Source: an uncultured Eubacterium sp.
GTDB taxonomy: Bacteria > Bacillota > Clostridia > Lachnospirales > Lachnospiraceae
Direction: 5' to 3'
DNA: 34,644 bases
NCBI GenBank assembly: GCA_904420085.1
Contig: CAJFUA010000066.1
Location: forward strand, 1-34,644
The notes beneath the pieces are model-generated. The model was given only the letters and a program-made list of their open reading frames with translations, made no database searches and had not been told where the DNA came from. Each line of letters begins with the position of its first letter. The first letter of the stretch is position 1. Both the position numbers and the translations under genes were made by a program. Positions 9,180-17,796 of the stretch are shown here, one piece after another.

Positions 9180-9216
9180 AGCGTTATCTGCGTAAAAAAT
9201 AACGGTCTGCTTTACA
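9175..9216. terminator. Stem-loop after the acetyltransferase gene
   Basis: The inverted repeat TGTAAAGC (9175-9182) / GCTTTACA (9209-9216) has an inner GTTAT/ATAAC pairing. It overlaps the stop codon region of the acetyltransferase gene. No U-tract follows on the plus strand, so the terminator role is uncertain. Confidence 0.4.
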
Positions 9217-9275
9217 AAAAAAGAGCAGGAAACATATAGAGATATCTACATATTCTAAAGAAAAAGGGCTTTTTT

Positions 9276-9749
9276 ATGGATTATACAAACTATGTGCCTA
9301 TTGTTGGAACAATCTTGAGTGTGACAAGAGAGGGGGATTGCTGCAGTCAGAGGATGTCTGTTAAGACGCAGAATGGAATTGTTAATTTTATTATTAATGC
9401 CGAAACGGCAGTCATTGACAGCAGACAGCTTCGGCCGGGAATGCGGGTAGCGGCATTTTATGACAGCAGTCTTCCTGTACCGTTGATTTTCCCGCCACAG
9501 TATATGGCGAAACTTGTAACCGTCATTGGCAGAAATGAGCAGGTAATGATAAACCAGTTTGATGAAAATTTACTTGCCACGGATAATTCGCTGCAGTTGA
9601 ATGTTGCCAGAAATACGGTTGTCAGAACCATCAACGGTCAAATTTTTAACTGCAGCCTTGGAAACCAAAATCTTTTGGTTTATTACACAGAAACAACAAG
9701 GAGCATCCCACCACAGACCACACCGAGAAAAATAATTGTTTTGTGTTAA
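9276..9749 (+). CDS. Hypothetical protein, all-beta-like, not recognised
   Basis: I do not recognise a named family for this 157-residue protein. It has no signal peptide or membrane segment. The sequence is rich in alternating hydrophobic strands (GTILSVTREG, GIVNFIINAETAVID, LRPGMRVAAFYD), which looks like a small beta-barrel fold. It ends with a Pro-rich RSIPPQTTPRKIIVLC tail. The start ATG at 9276 has only an AAAAAGGG-like ribosome site. Its stop overlaps the open frame preceding the deacetylase gene and lies 62 bases before that gene's likely start, so the two may be co-transcribed. It is a real gene by length, placement and codon use. Confidence 0.7.
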   Translation: MDYTNYVPIVGTILSVTREGDCCSQRMSVKTQNGIVNFIINAETAVIDSRQLRPGMRVAAFYDSSLPVPLIFPPQYMAKLVTVIGRNEQVMINQFDENLLATDNSLQLNVARNTVVRTINGQIFNCSLGNQNLLVYYTETTRSIPPQTTPRKIIVLC

Positions 9750-9811
9750 ATAGAATAAATGAAACAAATTCCATATATAATTTAGTAATATCATTGGGTA
9801 GGTTCTATTCT

Positions 9812-10648
9812 ATGAAAAAACGAAATTATAGATGGAAAGAAAAAAGCAGGGAAGGTTTCAGCGCTAAAAGAATTATCTTGGTGCTTGGACTGTTTGTAAC
9901 TGCTTTTTTTGTTGGAAGAGGAGCAGGAGCGATACAACAGAAAGTGATGCCGGTATCCGGCGTGATACAAAATGGAGAAAACTGGGGACTGGGATTTGGA
10001 GCATCCGGTACACAGCCTACAGGAACGGAAACGGCGGATGTGATGAAAAAGTATGATGCATATTATGTAGGAAAGTCAGAAGAAAAAAAGATATATCTGA
10101 CCTTTGACTGTGGTTATGAAAACGGCAACACACCGGCGATTTTAGAAGCATTGAAGAAACATAAGGCAAAGGCGACATTTTTTGTGGTAGGACATTTCCT
10201 AAAAGAAAACCCTGATCTTATAAAGCAGATTGTGAAAGAGGGTCATACCATAGGAAACCATACATACAATCATCCGAATATTGTGGGAATGGGCAAAGAA
10301 AAGTTTTATGAAGAAATGGCCGCTGTGGAGGAGTTGTACAAGGAGATTACAGGGAAAGAAATGACAAAATATTACAGACCGCCACAAGGAAAATATGATG
10401 TGGAAAATCTGAAACTGGCAAAGGAGCGGGGGTACAAAACCTTCTTTTGGAGTCTTGCTTATGTGGACTGGAATGTGGATGCACAGCCAACCAAAGAAGA
10501 AGCCTTTGATAAACTTCTGACACGGATTCATCCCGGAGCCGTGGTTCTGTTACACAACACATCCAAAACCAATGGAGAGATACTGGATGAACTTTTGTCA
10601 AAATGGGAAGAAATGGGATACACTTTTGGAAAATTAGGAGATATCTGA
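9812..10648 (+). CDS. pdaA: Polysaccharide deacetylase, PdaA-like (delta-lactam-type peptidoglycan de-N-acetylase)
   Basis: The 278-residue protein has an N-terminal anchor (IILVLGLFVTAFFVGRGAG, about residues 20-40) and one NodB domain. Motif 1 is LTFDCGYENG (Asp near residue 99) and motif 2 is HTIGNHTYNH (metal His pair near 149-153). Motif 3 is YYRPPQGKYD near 188, motif 4 is FFWSLAYVDWNVD, and motif 5 is VVLLHNTSKTN. The CGYENG and YVDWxVD forms and the C-terminal GYTFGKLGDI match PdaA, which prepares muramic delta-lactam in spore cortex. A sigK gene elsewhere in the window fits a spore-former. The start at 9812 precedes the anchor sequence; its ribosome site is weak. Another peptidoglycan or chitooligosaccharide deacetylase is the alternative. 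Confidence 0.78.
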   Translation: MKKRNYRWKEKSREGFSAKRIILVLGLFVTAFFVGRGAGAIQQKVMPVSGVIQNGENWGLGFGASGTQPTGTETADVMKKYDAYYVGKSEEKKIYLTFDCGYENGNTPAILEALKKHKAKATFFVVGHFLKENPDLIKQIVKEGHTIGNHTYNHPNIVGMGKEKFYEEMAAVEELYKEITGKEMTKYYRPPQGKYDVENLKLAKERGYKTFFWSLAYVDWNVDAQPTKEEAFDKLLTRIHPGAVVLLHNTSKTNGEILDELLSKWEEMGYTFGKLGDI

Positions 10649-10767
10649 AAATTTGCCTAATTATCTTTCGTGTGATATGATATTCCAGTTAAGGCACTGG
10701 GAAACGGGAGTTAGAATATACAGATAAAAACAAGAGGAATTTTTTCAATCGGAAGGATGAAAAGTTT

Positions 10768-11739
10768 ATGAAGTGGAATAAATACAGATTGAAGACAACA
10801 ACTCAGGCAGAAGATTTTGTCAGCGGAATTCTTATGGAATTGGGAATCCATGGGGTGGAGATAGAGGACCATGTGCAGATTTCCAAGGAAGACAAAGAGG
10901 CACAGTTTATTGATTATCTGGCAGAACTGCCGGAGGATGACGGAACTGCATACATCAGTTTTTATACGGAAGAAAAATCGGAAGATAAAGATGACGAACA
11001 GTTATTAAATGCGCTCCGAGATAAACTGAAAGAGGCAAACGAATTTATCGACGTTGGCGAGGGCATCATTGAAAAGAGTCTGACGGAAGACGTGGACTGG
11101 GTAAATAACTGGAAGCAGTATTTTAAGTCATTTACCGTGGAGAATTTTTTTATTAAACCTACATGGGAAACAATGGATGATTCTCACAAAGATATGGAGA
11201 TGATAGAGATTGATCCGGGTACGGCATTTGGCACCGGAAAACATGACACCACCCAGTTGTGTATGAAACAGTTGATTCGCTATGTGAAAAAAGGAGACAG
11301 GGTGTTAGATTTGGGATGCGGCAGTGGTATTCTTTCTATTGTGGCAAAAAAACTTGGCGCAGCAGAAGTGGATATGACTGATATTGACCCGGCGGCAATT
11401 CAGGCGGTAGGCGAGAATTTTGCGGTAAACCGGATGGCAATGGATGATGTGGAAGTGATTGCCGGAAATGTGCTGGAAGAGAAAGAATTGCAGATAAAGT
11501 TCGAGCAGAAACGGTATGACATTGTGGTGGCAAACATTTTAGCAGACGTAATCATTCCGATTGCAGGAATGGTGGACCGGTTTTTAAAGCCGGGCGGTAT
11601 TTTTATTTCATCGGGAATCATATACATGAAAGAGGATGAAGTAAAAGAAGCGGTAGAGAAAAATGACCGACTGACGCTTTTGGATGTGGTAAAACAGGGA
11701 GACTGGCGCAGTGTGGTGGCGGAGAAAAAGAATGTATAG
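10768..11739 (+). CDS. prmA: Ribosomal protein L11 methyltransferase PrmA
   Basis: The protein (323 residues) has the PrmA N-terminal substrate-recognition domain, the EIDPGTAFGTGKHDTTQLC motif (about 148-166), and the SAM-binding VLDLGCGSGILSI (about 178-190). The NILADVI catalytic-loop segment follows. PrmA trimethylates ribosomal protein L11. The RBS is GGAAGG upstream of the ATG. Its last codons overlap rsmE by eight bases, so the two are translationally coupled, a common Firmicutes pair usually near dnaJ, as here. Confidence 0.96.
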   Translation: MKWNKYRLKTTTQAEDFVSGILMELGIHGVEIEDHVQISKEDKEAQFIDYLAELPEDDGTAYISFYTEEKSEDKDDEQLLNALRDKLKEANEFIDVGEGIIEKSLTEDVDWVNNWKQYFKSFTVENFFIKPTWETMDDSHKDMEMIEIDPGTAFGTGKHDTTQLCMKQLIRYVKKGDRVLDLGCGSGILSIVAKKLGAAEVDMTDIDPAAIQAVGENFAVNRMAMDDVEVIAGNVLEEKELQIKFEQKRYDIVVANILADVIIPIAGMVDRFLKPGGIFISSGIIYMKEDEVKEAVEKNDRLTLLDVVKQGDWRSVVAEKKNV

Positions 11740-12469
11740 ATTTTTTGTAAAACCTGAGCAGATTGGTCAGGCATCGGTTACGATAACAGGGAAAGATGTC
11801 AATCATATTAAAAATGTTCTTCGTATGAAGATTGGTGACACCATACTGATTAGTGACGGCAGTGACAGGGAGTATGTCTGTTCCATCTGCCGGATGGGCG
11901 ATGAGAACGTGGTGGCGGACATCAGGGACATCAACGGACAGACCAGAGAACTTCCCATACAGGTAACGCTGTTTCAGGCGTTGCCTAAGGGAGACAAAAT
12001 GGAGATGGTCATTCAGAAAATGATTGAGTTGGGCGCTTATGAGATTGTGCCTATGTCCACCAAACGCTGTGTGGTAAAACTGGACGAAAAAAAGGCAGTC
12101 AGTAAAACCAAACGATGGAATGCCATTGCCGAAAGTGCGGCGAAACAGTCGAAACGGGGCATTATTCCGAAAGTAAGTGAACCTGTCACATATGGGCAGG
12201 CACTGGAGCTGGCGAAAGAAATGGACATGCTGTTAATTCCTTATGAGGAAGCAGAAAATATGGAAAGAACCCGTCAGGTCATTTCTCAAATCCGGCCGGG
12301 AATGCGTGTAGGTATCATGGTTGGCTCCGAGGGAGGTTTTACCAGAGAGGAAGTGGAACTGGCGAAAGAATACGGCGCAAAAGAAATAACATTGGGAAAG
12401 CGGATTTTAAGAACAGAGACGGCAGGCATGGCGGTTATGGCAGTTTTGATGTATCTGATGGAAGAATAG
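11732..12469 (+). CDS. rsmE: 16S rRNA (uracil(1498)-N(3))-methyltransferase RsmE
   Basis: The 245-residue protein has an N-terminal PUA-like domain (MYRFFVKPEQIG, HIKNVLRMKIGD). The SPOUT trefoil-knot domain contains VGSEGGFTREEVELAKEYG and the C-terminal LGKRILRTETAGMAVMAVLMY signature. It methylates U1498 of 16S rRNA in the decoding region. The start is ATG 11732, with GCGGAG seven bases upstream; the frame extends back to 11711 but without support. It overlaps the prmA stop by eight bases and is followed 12 bases later by the cysteine desulfurase gene. Confidence 0.96.
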   Translation: MYRFFVKPEQIGQASVTITGKDVNHIKNVLRMKIGDTILISDGSDREYVCSICRMGDENVVADIRDINGQTRELPIQVTLFQALPKGDKMEMVIQKMIELGAYEIVPMSTKRCVVKLDEKKAVSKTKRWNAIAESAAKQSKRGIIPKVSEPVTYGQALELAKEMDMLLIPYEEAENMERTRQVISQIRPGMRVGIMVGSEGGFTREEVELAKEYGAKEITLGKRILRTETAGMAVMAVLMYLMEE

Positions 12470-12481
12470 AAGGGAAAAACG

Positions 12482-13636
12482 ATGGAAGCGTATTTTGACA
12501 ATTCAGCGACTACAAAGGTGACGGAATCCGTAAAAGATATTGTGGTAAAAGCAATGACAGAGGATTACGGCAACCCGTCCTCCATGCATATGGTAGGAGT
12601 GGAGGCTGAAAAATATATTAAAACGGCAAAAGAAAATATAGCGAAAATTCTGAAAGTGGACCAGCGGGAAATTTATTTTAACTCCGGCGGGACGGAAGGA
12701 AATAATCAGGCGATTATCGGTGTGGCAGAGGCCAACAAACGAAGTGGTAATAAAATCATTACGACGGAAATAGAACATGCCTCGGTAGCAAGCCCCATGA
12801 AATATCTGGAGAAAGAAGGATATCAGGTGGTATATCTTCCGGTAGACCATCTGGGCGTGGTGGATATGGAGACCCTGAAAAAAGAAATGAGTGCAGATAC
12901 CATTCTTGTTTCAGTAATGTATGTGAATAATGAAGTGGGAGCCATGCAGCCGGTGGGCGAAATCGGAAAATATATTAAGACGGTAAATCCTAAAGTGGTA
13001 TTTCATGTAGATGCTATTCAGGCATTTGGCAAAATGGAAATCAGACCAAAGAGAGAAAAGATTGATATTCTGACAGTCAGCGGTCATAAGATACACGGAC
13101 CGAAAGGAAGCGGTTTTATATATATTCAAAAGAATACAAAAATTCATCCGATTATTTCCGGCGGCGGTCAGCAGGACGGTATGCGTTCTGGAACGGAGAA
13201 TGTACCGGGGATAGCAGGAATTGGACAGGCTGCAAAAGAATGCTACGACCATCTGGAAGAGAATGTGAAGATTATGACGGAACTGAAAGATTATCTGATT
13301 GACAGACTTTCCCAAATAGAGGGTGTGACTGTCAACAGCCGGAAAGGAAATCAGGGCGCCCCGCATATTGTCAGTGCAAGTTTTAAAGGAGTGCGGAGTG
13401 AAGTGCTGCTTCATGCCCTTGAGGAAAAGGGAATCTATGTGTCGGCAGGAAGCGCCTGCTCTTCCAACAGACCTTCTGTCAGCAGAACATTAAAGGCAAT
13501 GCAGATAGACAAGGATTTGCTGGAATCCACGGTGCGTTTCAGTTTCAGTAAATTGAATACAAAAGAGCAGATTGATTACTGTATGGAACAGTTGCAGGAA
13601 CTGCTTCCGGTGTTGAGAAAGTATGTAAGGAGATAA
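12482..13636 (+). CDS. Cysteine desulfurase (NifS/IscS family), sulfur donor for ThiI
   Basis: This 384-residue PLP enzyme removes sulfur from cysteine to form an enzyme persulfide. Visible are the N-terminal FDNSATTK, the GTEGNNQAI cofactor loop, SGHKIHGPKG with the PLP-binding Lys near residue 203, and the mobile loop SAGSACSSN with the catalytic Cys near residue 326. The next gene, thiI, starts six bases after its stop. By analogy with the Bacillus NifZ-ThiI pair it is probably the dedicated sulfur donor for tRNA 4-thiouridine rather than a general iron-sulfur desulfurase. The gene symbol is left open because nifS, iscS and nifZ are used for close relatives. Confidence 0.92.
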   Translation: MEAYFDNSATTKVTESVKDIVVKAMTEDYGNPSSMHMVGVEAEKYIKTAKENIAKILKVDQREIYFNSGGTEGNNQAIIGVAEANKRSGNKIITTEIEHASVASPMKYLEKEGYQVVYLPVDHLGVVDMETLKKEMSADTILVSVMYVNNEVGAMQPVGEIGKYIKTVNPKVVFHVDAIQAFGKMEIRPKREKIDILTVSGHKIHGPKGSGFIYIQKNTKIHPIISGGGQQDGMRSGTENVPGIAGIGQAAKECYDHLEENVKIMTELKDYLIDRLSQIEGVTVNSRKGNQGAPHIVSASFKGVRSEVLLHALEEKGIYVSAGSACSSNRPSVSRTLKAMQIDKDLLESTVRFSFSKLNTKEQIDYCMEQLQELLPVLRKYVRR

Positions 13637-13641
13637 GTTTT

Positions 13642-14820
13642 ATGTTTCAGTCATTTTTAATAAAGTACGCAGAGATTGGGGTAAAAGGAAAAAACAGATA
13701 TTTGTTTGAGAATGCATTGGTAGATAATGCAAAGAGGGCTCTGGACAAAATTGACGGAGCGTTTCAGGTTACCAAAGAAAATGGAAGAGTGTATGCCACG
13801 GCATTATCGTATTACGATTACGACGAGGCGGTGGAGGCACTGCAGCATGTTTTCGGTATTGTGGGAATCTGTCCTATGGTACAGATTGATGACAACGGAT
13901 TTGAGGATTTGGCAGAACAGGTTGTAAAATATATAGAAGAAAATTATGAAGAAAAAAATTTCACTTTTAAAGTGATGGCAAGGCGTGCCAGAAAAAATTA
14001 TCCTATGGATTCCATGGAACTGAATGCTGAGTTGGGCGGAAGAATCCTTGATGCTTTTCCGGAATTGAAAGTAGATGTTCATAATCCGGATGTTATTATC
14101 AATGTGGAAATCAGAAATCATATCAATATCTATTCCAAAATTCTTCCGGGTCCGGGAGGAATGCCGGTAGGTACGGCAGGAAAAGCCATGCTTCTTTTAT
14201 CGGGAGGTATCGACAGCCCGGTGGCAGGATGGATGACGGCGAAACGCGGCGTGGTGGTGGACGCTGTTTATTTCCATGCACCACCATATACATCAGAGAG
14301 AGCCAAGCAGAAAGTTGTGGATTTGGCAAAAATCGTGTCCAAGTATTCCGGACCGATGAATTTATATGTGGTGAATTTTACGGATATCCAAATGTATATT
14401 TACGATAAATGCCCTCATGATGAACTGACCATTATTATGCGCAGATACATGATGAAAATTGCAGAGCATTTTGCACAGAAGGAAGGTGCGCAGGGACTGA
14501 TAACAGGAGAGTCCATCGGTCAGGTGGCAAGTCAGACCATGCAGAGTCTTGCCGCCACAAACGAAGTCTGTACTATGCCTGTGTTCAGACCGGTCATTGC
14601 CTTTGATAAGCAGGAAATTATTGATGTTTCCCTGAAAATTGGAAGTTATGAGACTTCCATTCTTCCTTATGAGGACTGTTGCACCACTTTTGTAGCAAAA
14701 CATCCGGTAACAAAACCAAATATCAATGTGATTAAAAATTCAGAGAAAAAACTGGAAGAAGAGATCGACAGAATGATGGAAGAGGCAATCAATAGTGCGG
14801 AGCTGATCCGGATTCAATAA
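13642..14820 (+). CDS. thiI: tRNA 4-thiouridine synthetase ThiI (no rhodanese domain)
   Basis: The 392-residue protein has a ferredoxin-like N-terminal region (SFLIKYAEIGVKGKNR), a THUMP domain (about residues 60-165), and the PP-loop ATPase motif LLLSGGIDSPVAGWMT near 184-199. LITGESIGQVASQTMQS and YEDCCTTF follow. It adenylates U8 of tRNA and replaces oxygen by sulfur. The rhodanese domain with the persulfide Cys seen in E. coli is absent, as in most Firmicutes. This explains why a cysteine desulfurase is encoded immediately upstream. The RBS overlaps the end of that gene (AAGGAGATAAG). Confidence 0.96.
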   Translation: MFQSFLIKYAEIGVKGKNRYLFENALVDNAKRALDKIDGAFQVTKENGRVYATALSYYDYDEAVEALQHVFGIVGICPMVQIDDNGFEDLAEQVVKYIEENYEEKNFTFKVMARRARKNYPMDSMELNAELGGRILDAFPELKVDVHNPDVIINVEIRNHINIYSKILPGPGGMPVGTAGKAMLLLSGGIDSPVAGWMTAKRGVVVDAVYFHAPPYTSERAKQKVVDLAKIVSKYSGPMNLYVVNFTDIQMYIYDKCPHDELTIIMRRYMMKIAEHFAQKEGAQGLITGESIGQVASQTMQSLAATNEVCTMPVFRPVIAFDKQEIIDVSLKIGSYETSILPYEDCCTTFVAKHPVTKPNINVIKNSEKKLEEEIDRMMEEAINSAELIRIQ

Positions 14821-14821
14821 A

Positions 14822-14844
14822 GGACCGACCTAAAAGGCCGGTCC
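14822..14844 (-). terminator. Terminator hairpin between thiI and the HPr-like gene
   Basis: A GC-rich ten-bp stem (arms 14822-14831 and 14835-14844) pairs perfectly, with one G-U, when read on the minus strand. There it is followed by TTTATT. It thus ends the minus-strand HPr-like transcript best and may also stop thiI transcription. Confidence 0.6.
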
Positions 14845-14920
14845 CCTGAAAAGAAACAACCAACGTATCCTAATGCGGAAATAATATGAATCGCATTGGA
14901 AACATTGAAGGAAGTCTGAT

Positions 14921-15148
14921 TTATTTATATTTTTCGAGAACAGCTAAAATCTCGTCGAGGTCTGTTTCGCTATGTATGTTTAAATCAATAGGTTTTGAAA
15001 GATCTAAACTAAAAATACCCATAATTGATTTTGCATCAATGACATAGCGGCCGGAAACCAAATCGAAATCACTGTCAAACTTTGTGATGTCGTTGACGAA
15101 AGATTTTACTTTGTCGATGGAACCAAGATTAATTGTCACTTTTTTCAT
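14921..15148 (-). CDS. HPr-like protein lacking the phosphorylatable histidine
   Basis: The 75-residue protein fits the HPr fold by length and by the SIMGIFSLDLSKPIDL segment, which matches the regulatory-Ser (Ser46) helix of HPr. In HPr the N-terminal GLHARPA motif carries the phosphoryl-accepting His15. Here that position reads LGSIDKVKSFV, with no His. It therefore cannot carry phosphate from PEP in the PTS and may be a regulatory or Crh-like protein (inference). The start ATG 15148 has GTGAGG about nine bases upstream; a GTG at 15163 would be an alternative. It is a single gene divergent from mtaB. Confidence 0.75.
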   Translation of the reverse strand: MKKVTINLGSIDKVKSFVNDITKFDSDFDLVSGRYVIDAKSIMGIFSLDLSKPIDLNIHSETDLDEILAVLEKYK

Positions 15149-15308
15149 TTTCAAATACCTCACTTTCTTAATCTATAGATAATTGTCTCACAAATTTGTC
15201 AGACATTTTGTTCTAGATACATAATAGCATGAATTGCCTTTTTGTTCAATGAAAGAAATAAGAAATAATCATAAAAAATCAGAGATTTGTCGGAAAAGGA
15301 GAAGTTTT

Positions 15309-16604
15309 ATGAAGAAAGCAGCATTGCATAATCTGGGGTGTAAAGTAAATTCCTATGAAACGGAAGCCATGACCCAGTTACTGGAGAAAAATGGATATGA
15401 AATTGTGCCTTTTTCGGAAAAGGCGGATGTGTATATTGTAAATACATGCTCTGTAACCAATATGGCAGACAGAAAATCAAGACAGATGCTTCATAAGGCA
15501 AAAGCAAACAATCCGGAGGCGGTTGTAGTGGCTACCGGATGCTATGTTCAGACGGCGGCAGAAAAAGTGAAACAGGATTTATCCATTGACATTATTGTGG
15601 GAAACAATAAAAAGAAAGAAATAGTCAATATTCTTGGTGAATTTTATAAAAAGAAAGAGAATATCCATATGATTGATATCAATCACACAGAGGAATACGA
15701 AGATTTGGAAATCTCTACCGTGACGGAACATACCAGAGCACATATGAAAATTCAGGACGGATGTAATAATTTCTGCTCCTATTGTATTATTCCTTATGCA
15801 AGAGGCAGAATAAGAAGCCGAAAAATGGATAATATAAAAAATGAGATGAAAAGACTGGCAGAAGGCGGTTTCCGTGAGATTGTACTGACAGGAATTAATC
15901 TGGGGTTTTACCGGGACGGGGAAAATACGCTGATAGATGTAATCGAAATGGCAGATAAAATCGATGGAATAGAGAGAATCCGTTTAGGCTCCATAGACCC
16001 GGAAGTGGTGACAGAGGAATTTGCAGCAAGGTTGGGAAAAGTAAAAAAAATCTGTCCACATTTTCATTTATCGCTGCAGAGCGGATGCGACAGTGTATTA
16101 AAAGCGATGAACAGGCATTATACAACAGAAGAATATCTGGAAAAATGTGGGATGCTTCGGGAAGTTTTTGAAAATCCGGCATTGACAACCGATATTATTG
16201 TGGGATTTCCGGGAGAGAGCGAAGAGGATTTTCAAACCACATTGGAATTTGTAAAAAAGGTTGGATTCGCCCAGATTCATGTGTTTAAATATTCCAAAAG
16301 AGCCGGTACTGTGGCTGCTAAAATGCCAAATCAGGTAGACGAAAAAGAAAAGACGAAACGCAGTGAGAAACTGATTCAGGTGGGATTGGAGCTGACAAGA
16401 CAATACCGGCAGGGATTTATCGGAAAGAGAGAAGAAATTCTGTTTGAAGAAAACAAAATTGTTGACGGGAAGGAATACAGCGTAGGCCACACGAAAAATT
16501 ACATAGAAGCAGCAGTAGAAAATATGGGAGATATTTCAGGGAAAGTGTTGGAAGCAGAAATAAAAGGCTTCCTAAATAATGAAATAATGCTTGCCACTGA
16601 ATAA
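15309..16604 (+). CDS. mtaB: tRNA t6A37 methylthiotransferase MtaB
   Basis: MtaB converts t6A to ms2t6A at position 37 of tRNAs. The 431-residue radical-SAM enzyme has the UPF0004 domain (AALHNLGCKVNSYETEAM, NTCSVT, GCYVQ, cysteines of the first cluster). The CxxxCxxC SAM-cluster motif DGCNNFCSYCIIPYARG (near residue 152-168) follows, and the protein ends in a TRAM domain. The HNLGCKVN N-terminus separates MtaB from MiaB and RimO. The start ATG 15309 follows AAAAGGAGAAG. A longer open frame from 15234 has no ribosome site. Confidence 0.95.
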   Translation: MKKAALHNLGCKVNSYETEAMTQLLEKNGYEIVPFSEKADVYIVNTCSVTNMADRKSRQMLHKAKANNPEAVVVATGCYVQTAAEKVKQDLSIDIIVGNNKKKEIVNILGEFYKKKENIHMIDINHTEEYEDLEISTVTEHTRAHMKIQDGCNNFCSYCIIPYARGRIRSRKMDNIKNEMKRLAEGGFREIVLTGINLGFYRDGENTLIDVIEMADKIDGIERIRLGSIDPEVVTEEFAARLGKVKKICPHFHLSLQSGCDSVLKAMNRHYTTEEYLEKCGMLREVFENPALTTDIIVGFPGESEEDFQTTLEFVKKVGFAQIHVFKYSKRAGTVAAKMPNQVDEKEKTKRSEKLIQVGLELTRQYRQGFIGKREEILFEENKIVDGKEYSVGHTKNYIEAAVENMGDISGKVLEAEIKGFLNNEIMLATE

Positions 16605-16619
16605 CTTTTATATTAAACT
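16591..16619 (+). promoter_or_regulatory. Possible promoter of the IreB-RuvX-DUF1292 cluster
   Basis: TTGCCA at 16591-16596 and TAAACT at 16614-16619 are 17 bases apart; an alternative -10, TATACT, ends at 16630. The -35 lies inside the end of mtaB. This is a weak match, but a promoter is expected here given the 57-base gap. Confidence 0.3.
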
Positions 16620-16661
16620 TATACTATACTGCCAAAAAAGGCAAAAAAAGGACGTGAGAAG

Positions 16662-16922
16662 ATGAACAATTTAGAACACACACAATATTTTAAAGTAGGA
16701 CAAGAACAAAAATTAGGAGTGGAGGAAATCTTTGAGCAAGTGTATGAAGCACTGGCCGAAAAAGGTTACAACCCGGTCAACCAGATTGTGGGCTATATTA
16801 TGTCAGGAGATCCGACCTATATTACCAGCCATAAAAATGCCAGAAGTCTGATTATGAAAGTAGAGCGTGACGAGCTGATAGAAGAAGCCGTAAAGTATTA
16901 CATTAATAACAAACTGAAATAG
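16662..16922 (+). CDS. IreB family regulatory phosphoprotein (UPF0297)
   Basis: The 86-residue protein matches the IreB/YrzL family closely, with [36 protein letters not shown] and [16 protein letters not shown] covering nearly the whole length. In Enterococcus IreB is phosphorylated by the PASTA kinase IreK on N-terminal threonines and limits cephalosporin resistance. Here the N-terminus [11 protein letters not shown] offers one candidate Thr (residue 7). It starts the conserved trio with RuvX and a DUF1292 protein, as in Bacillus yrzL-yrrK-yrzB. Confidence 0.92.
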   Translation: MNNLEHTQYFKVGQEQKLGVEEIFEQVYEALAEKGYNPVNQIVGYIMSGDPTYITSHKNARSLIMKVERDELIEEAVKYYINNKLK

Positions 16923-16955
16923 CGCCTTTTAAAATTGAGGAACAGAAGGTAGAAA

Positions 16956-17387
16956 ATGAGACTTTTAGCTTTAGATTTCGGATCAAAGACGGTAGGAGTG
17001 GCGGTGTCTGATGCATTGGGGCTGACTGCTACGGGCGTGGAGATTATACGAAGAAAGTCGCCGGGGAAATTAAGACAGACGCTGGCACGTATCGAGGAAC
17101 TGGTAAAAGAGTATCAGGTTGACAGGATTATCCTTGGGTATCCTGTGATGCTGGATGGCAGTGAGGGAGAACGGGTAGAAAAAACAAAAGAATTTGCTTC
17201 GATGCTGGAGAGACGGACCGGAAAAGAGATTATTTTTCAGGATGAGAGACTTACCACCGTGGAAGCTTATGAGATTATGGATCTGATGGGGATAAAAAAA
17301 GAAGAAAGACATCAATATGTGGATATGGTTGCCGCAAAGGTAATCCTGGAGGACTATTTAAATATGGAAAATACCGGACAAATTTAG
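16956..17387 (+). CDS. ruvX: Putative pre-16S rRNA nuclease / Holliday junction resolvase YqgF (RuvX)
   Basis: The 143-residue RNase H-fold protein has the N-terminal LALDFGSKTVGVAVSD (catalytic Asp near residue 5), the central LGYPVMLDGSEGERVEKTKEFA, and the C-terminal DERLTTVEAYEIM acidic motif. Family members mature 16S rRNA 5' ends in E. coli, and a Holliday-junction role has been proposed. It lies 33 bases after IreB and 23 before DUF1292, a Firmicutes-typical operon. Confidence 0.94.
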   Translation: MRLLALDFGSKTVGVAVSDALGLTATGVEIIRRKSPGKLRQTLARIEELVKEYQVDRIILGYPVMLDGSEGERVEKTKEFASMLERRTGKEIIFQDERLTTVEAYEIMDLMGIKKEERHQYVDMVAAKVILEDYLNMENTGQI

Positions 17388-17410
17388 CCGGAGAGAAAAG
17401 AGAGAGTAAA

Positions 17411-17683
17411 ATGGAAGAAAAGATTTGTTTTGTAGATGAAGATGGTAAAGAAACAGAAATGTTTGTCATAGAAGAAACCAGAATTAACAATGTTAATTAC
17501 ATTCTCGTGACAGAAGATGATGGCGAGAATGAGGAAGCGGAAGCTTATATATTAAAAGATATATCTGATGACGGAGACGAAGAGGCTGTTTATGAAATCG
17601 TTGATGATGAGTCGGAGATTGATTACATAGGAAAGATATTCTCAGAACTGTTAGAGGATATCGATGTAACTGTGGAAGAGTAA
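17411..17683 (+). CDS. DUF1292 domain-containing protein (YrzB family)
   Basis: A 90-residue, very acidic protein whose fold starts with ICFVDEDGKETEMFVIEETRINNVNYILV and continues with AEAYILKDI and EAVYEIVDDE. This is the DUF1292 pattern. The function is unknown. It is the third member of the conserved IreB-RuvX-DUF1292 trio and is followed by a small hairpin. Confidence 0.88.
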   Translation: MEEKICFVDEDGKETEMFVIEETRINNVNYILVTEDDGENEEAEAYILKDISDDGDEEAVYEIVDDESEIDYIGKIFSELLEDIDVTVEE

Positions 17684-17717
17684 CAGACTTGGTTTTCGGG
17701 CACAGATAAGTATTTGG

Positions 17718-17740
17718 AAAAGGTCAGTAGAGACCTTTTG
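17718..17740 (+). terminator. Probable terminator between the DUF1292 gene and rnjA
   Basis: An 8-bp stem AAAAGGTC (17718-17725) / GACCTTTT (17732-17739) with a six-base loop is followed by a G/T-rich run rather than pure T. It probably gives partial termination. Confidence 0.5.
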
Positions 17741-17796
17741 TGTTTGTGTGCAAAAATACATATATGGAAAAGATAGAAGGAGGAATATAAGTAATA

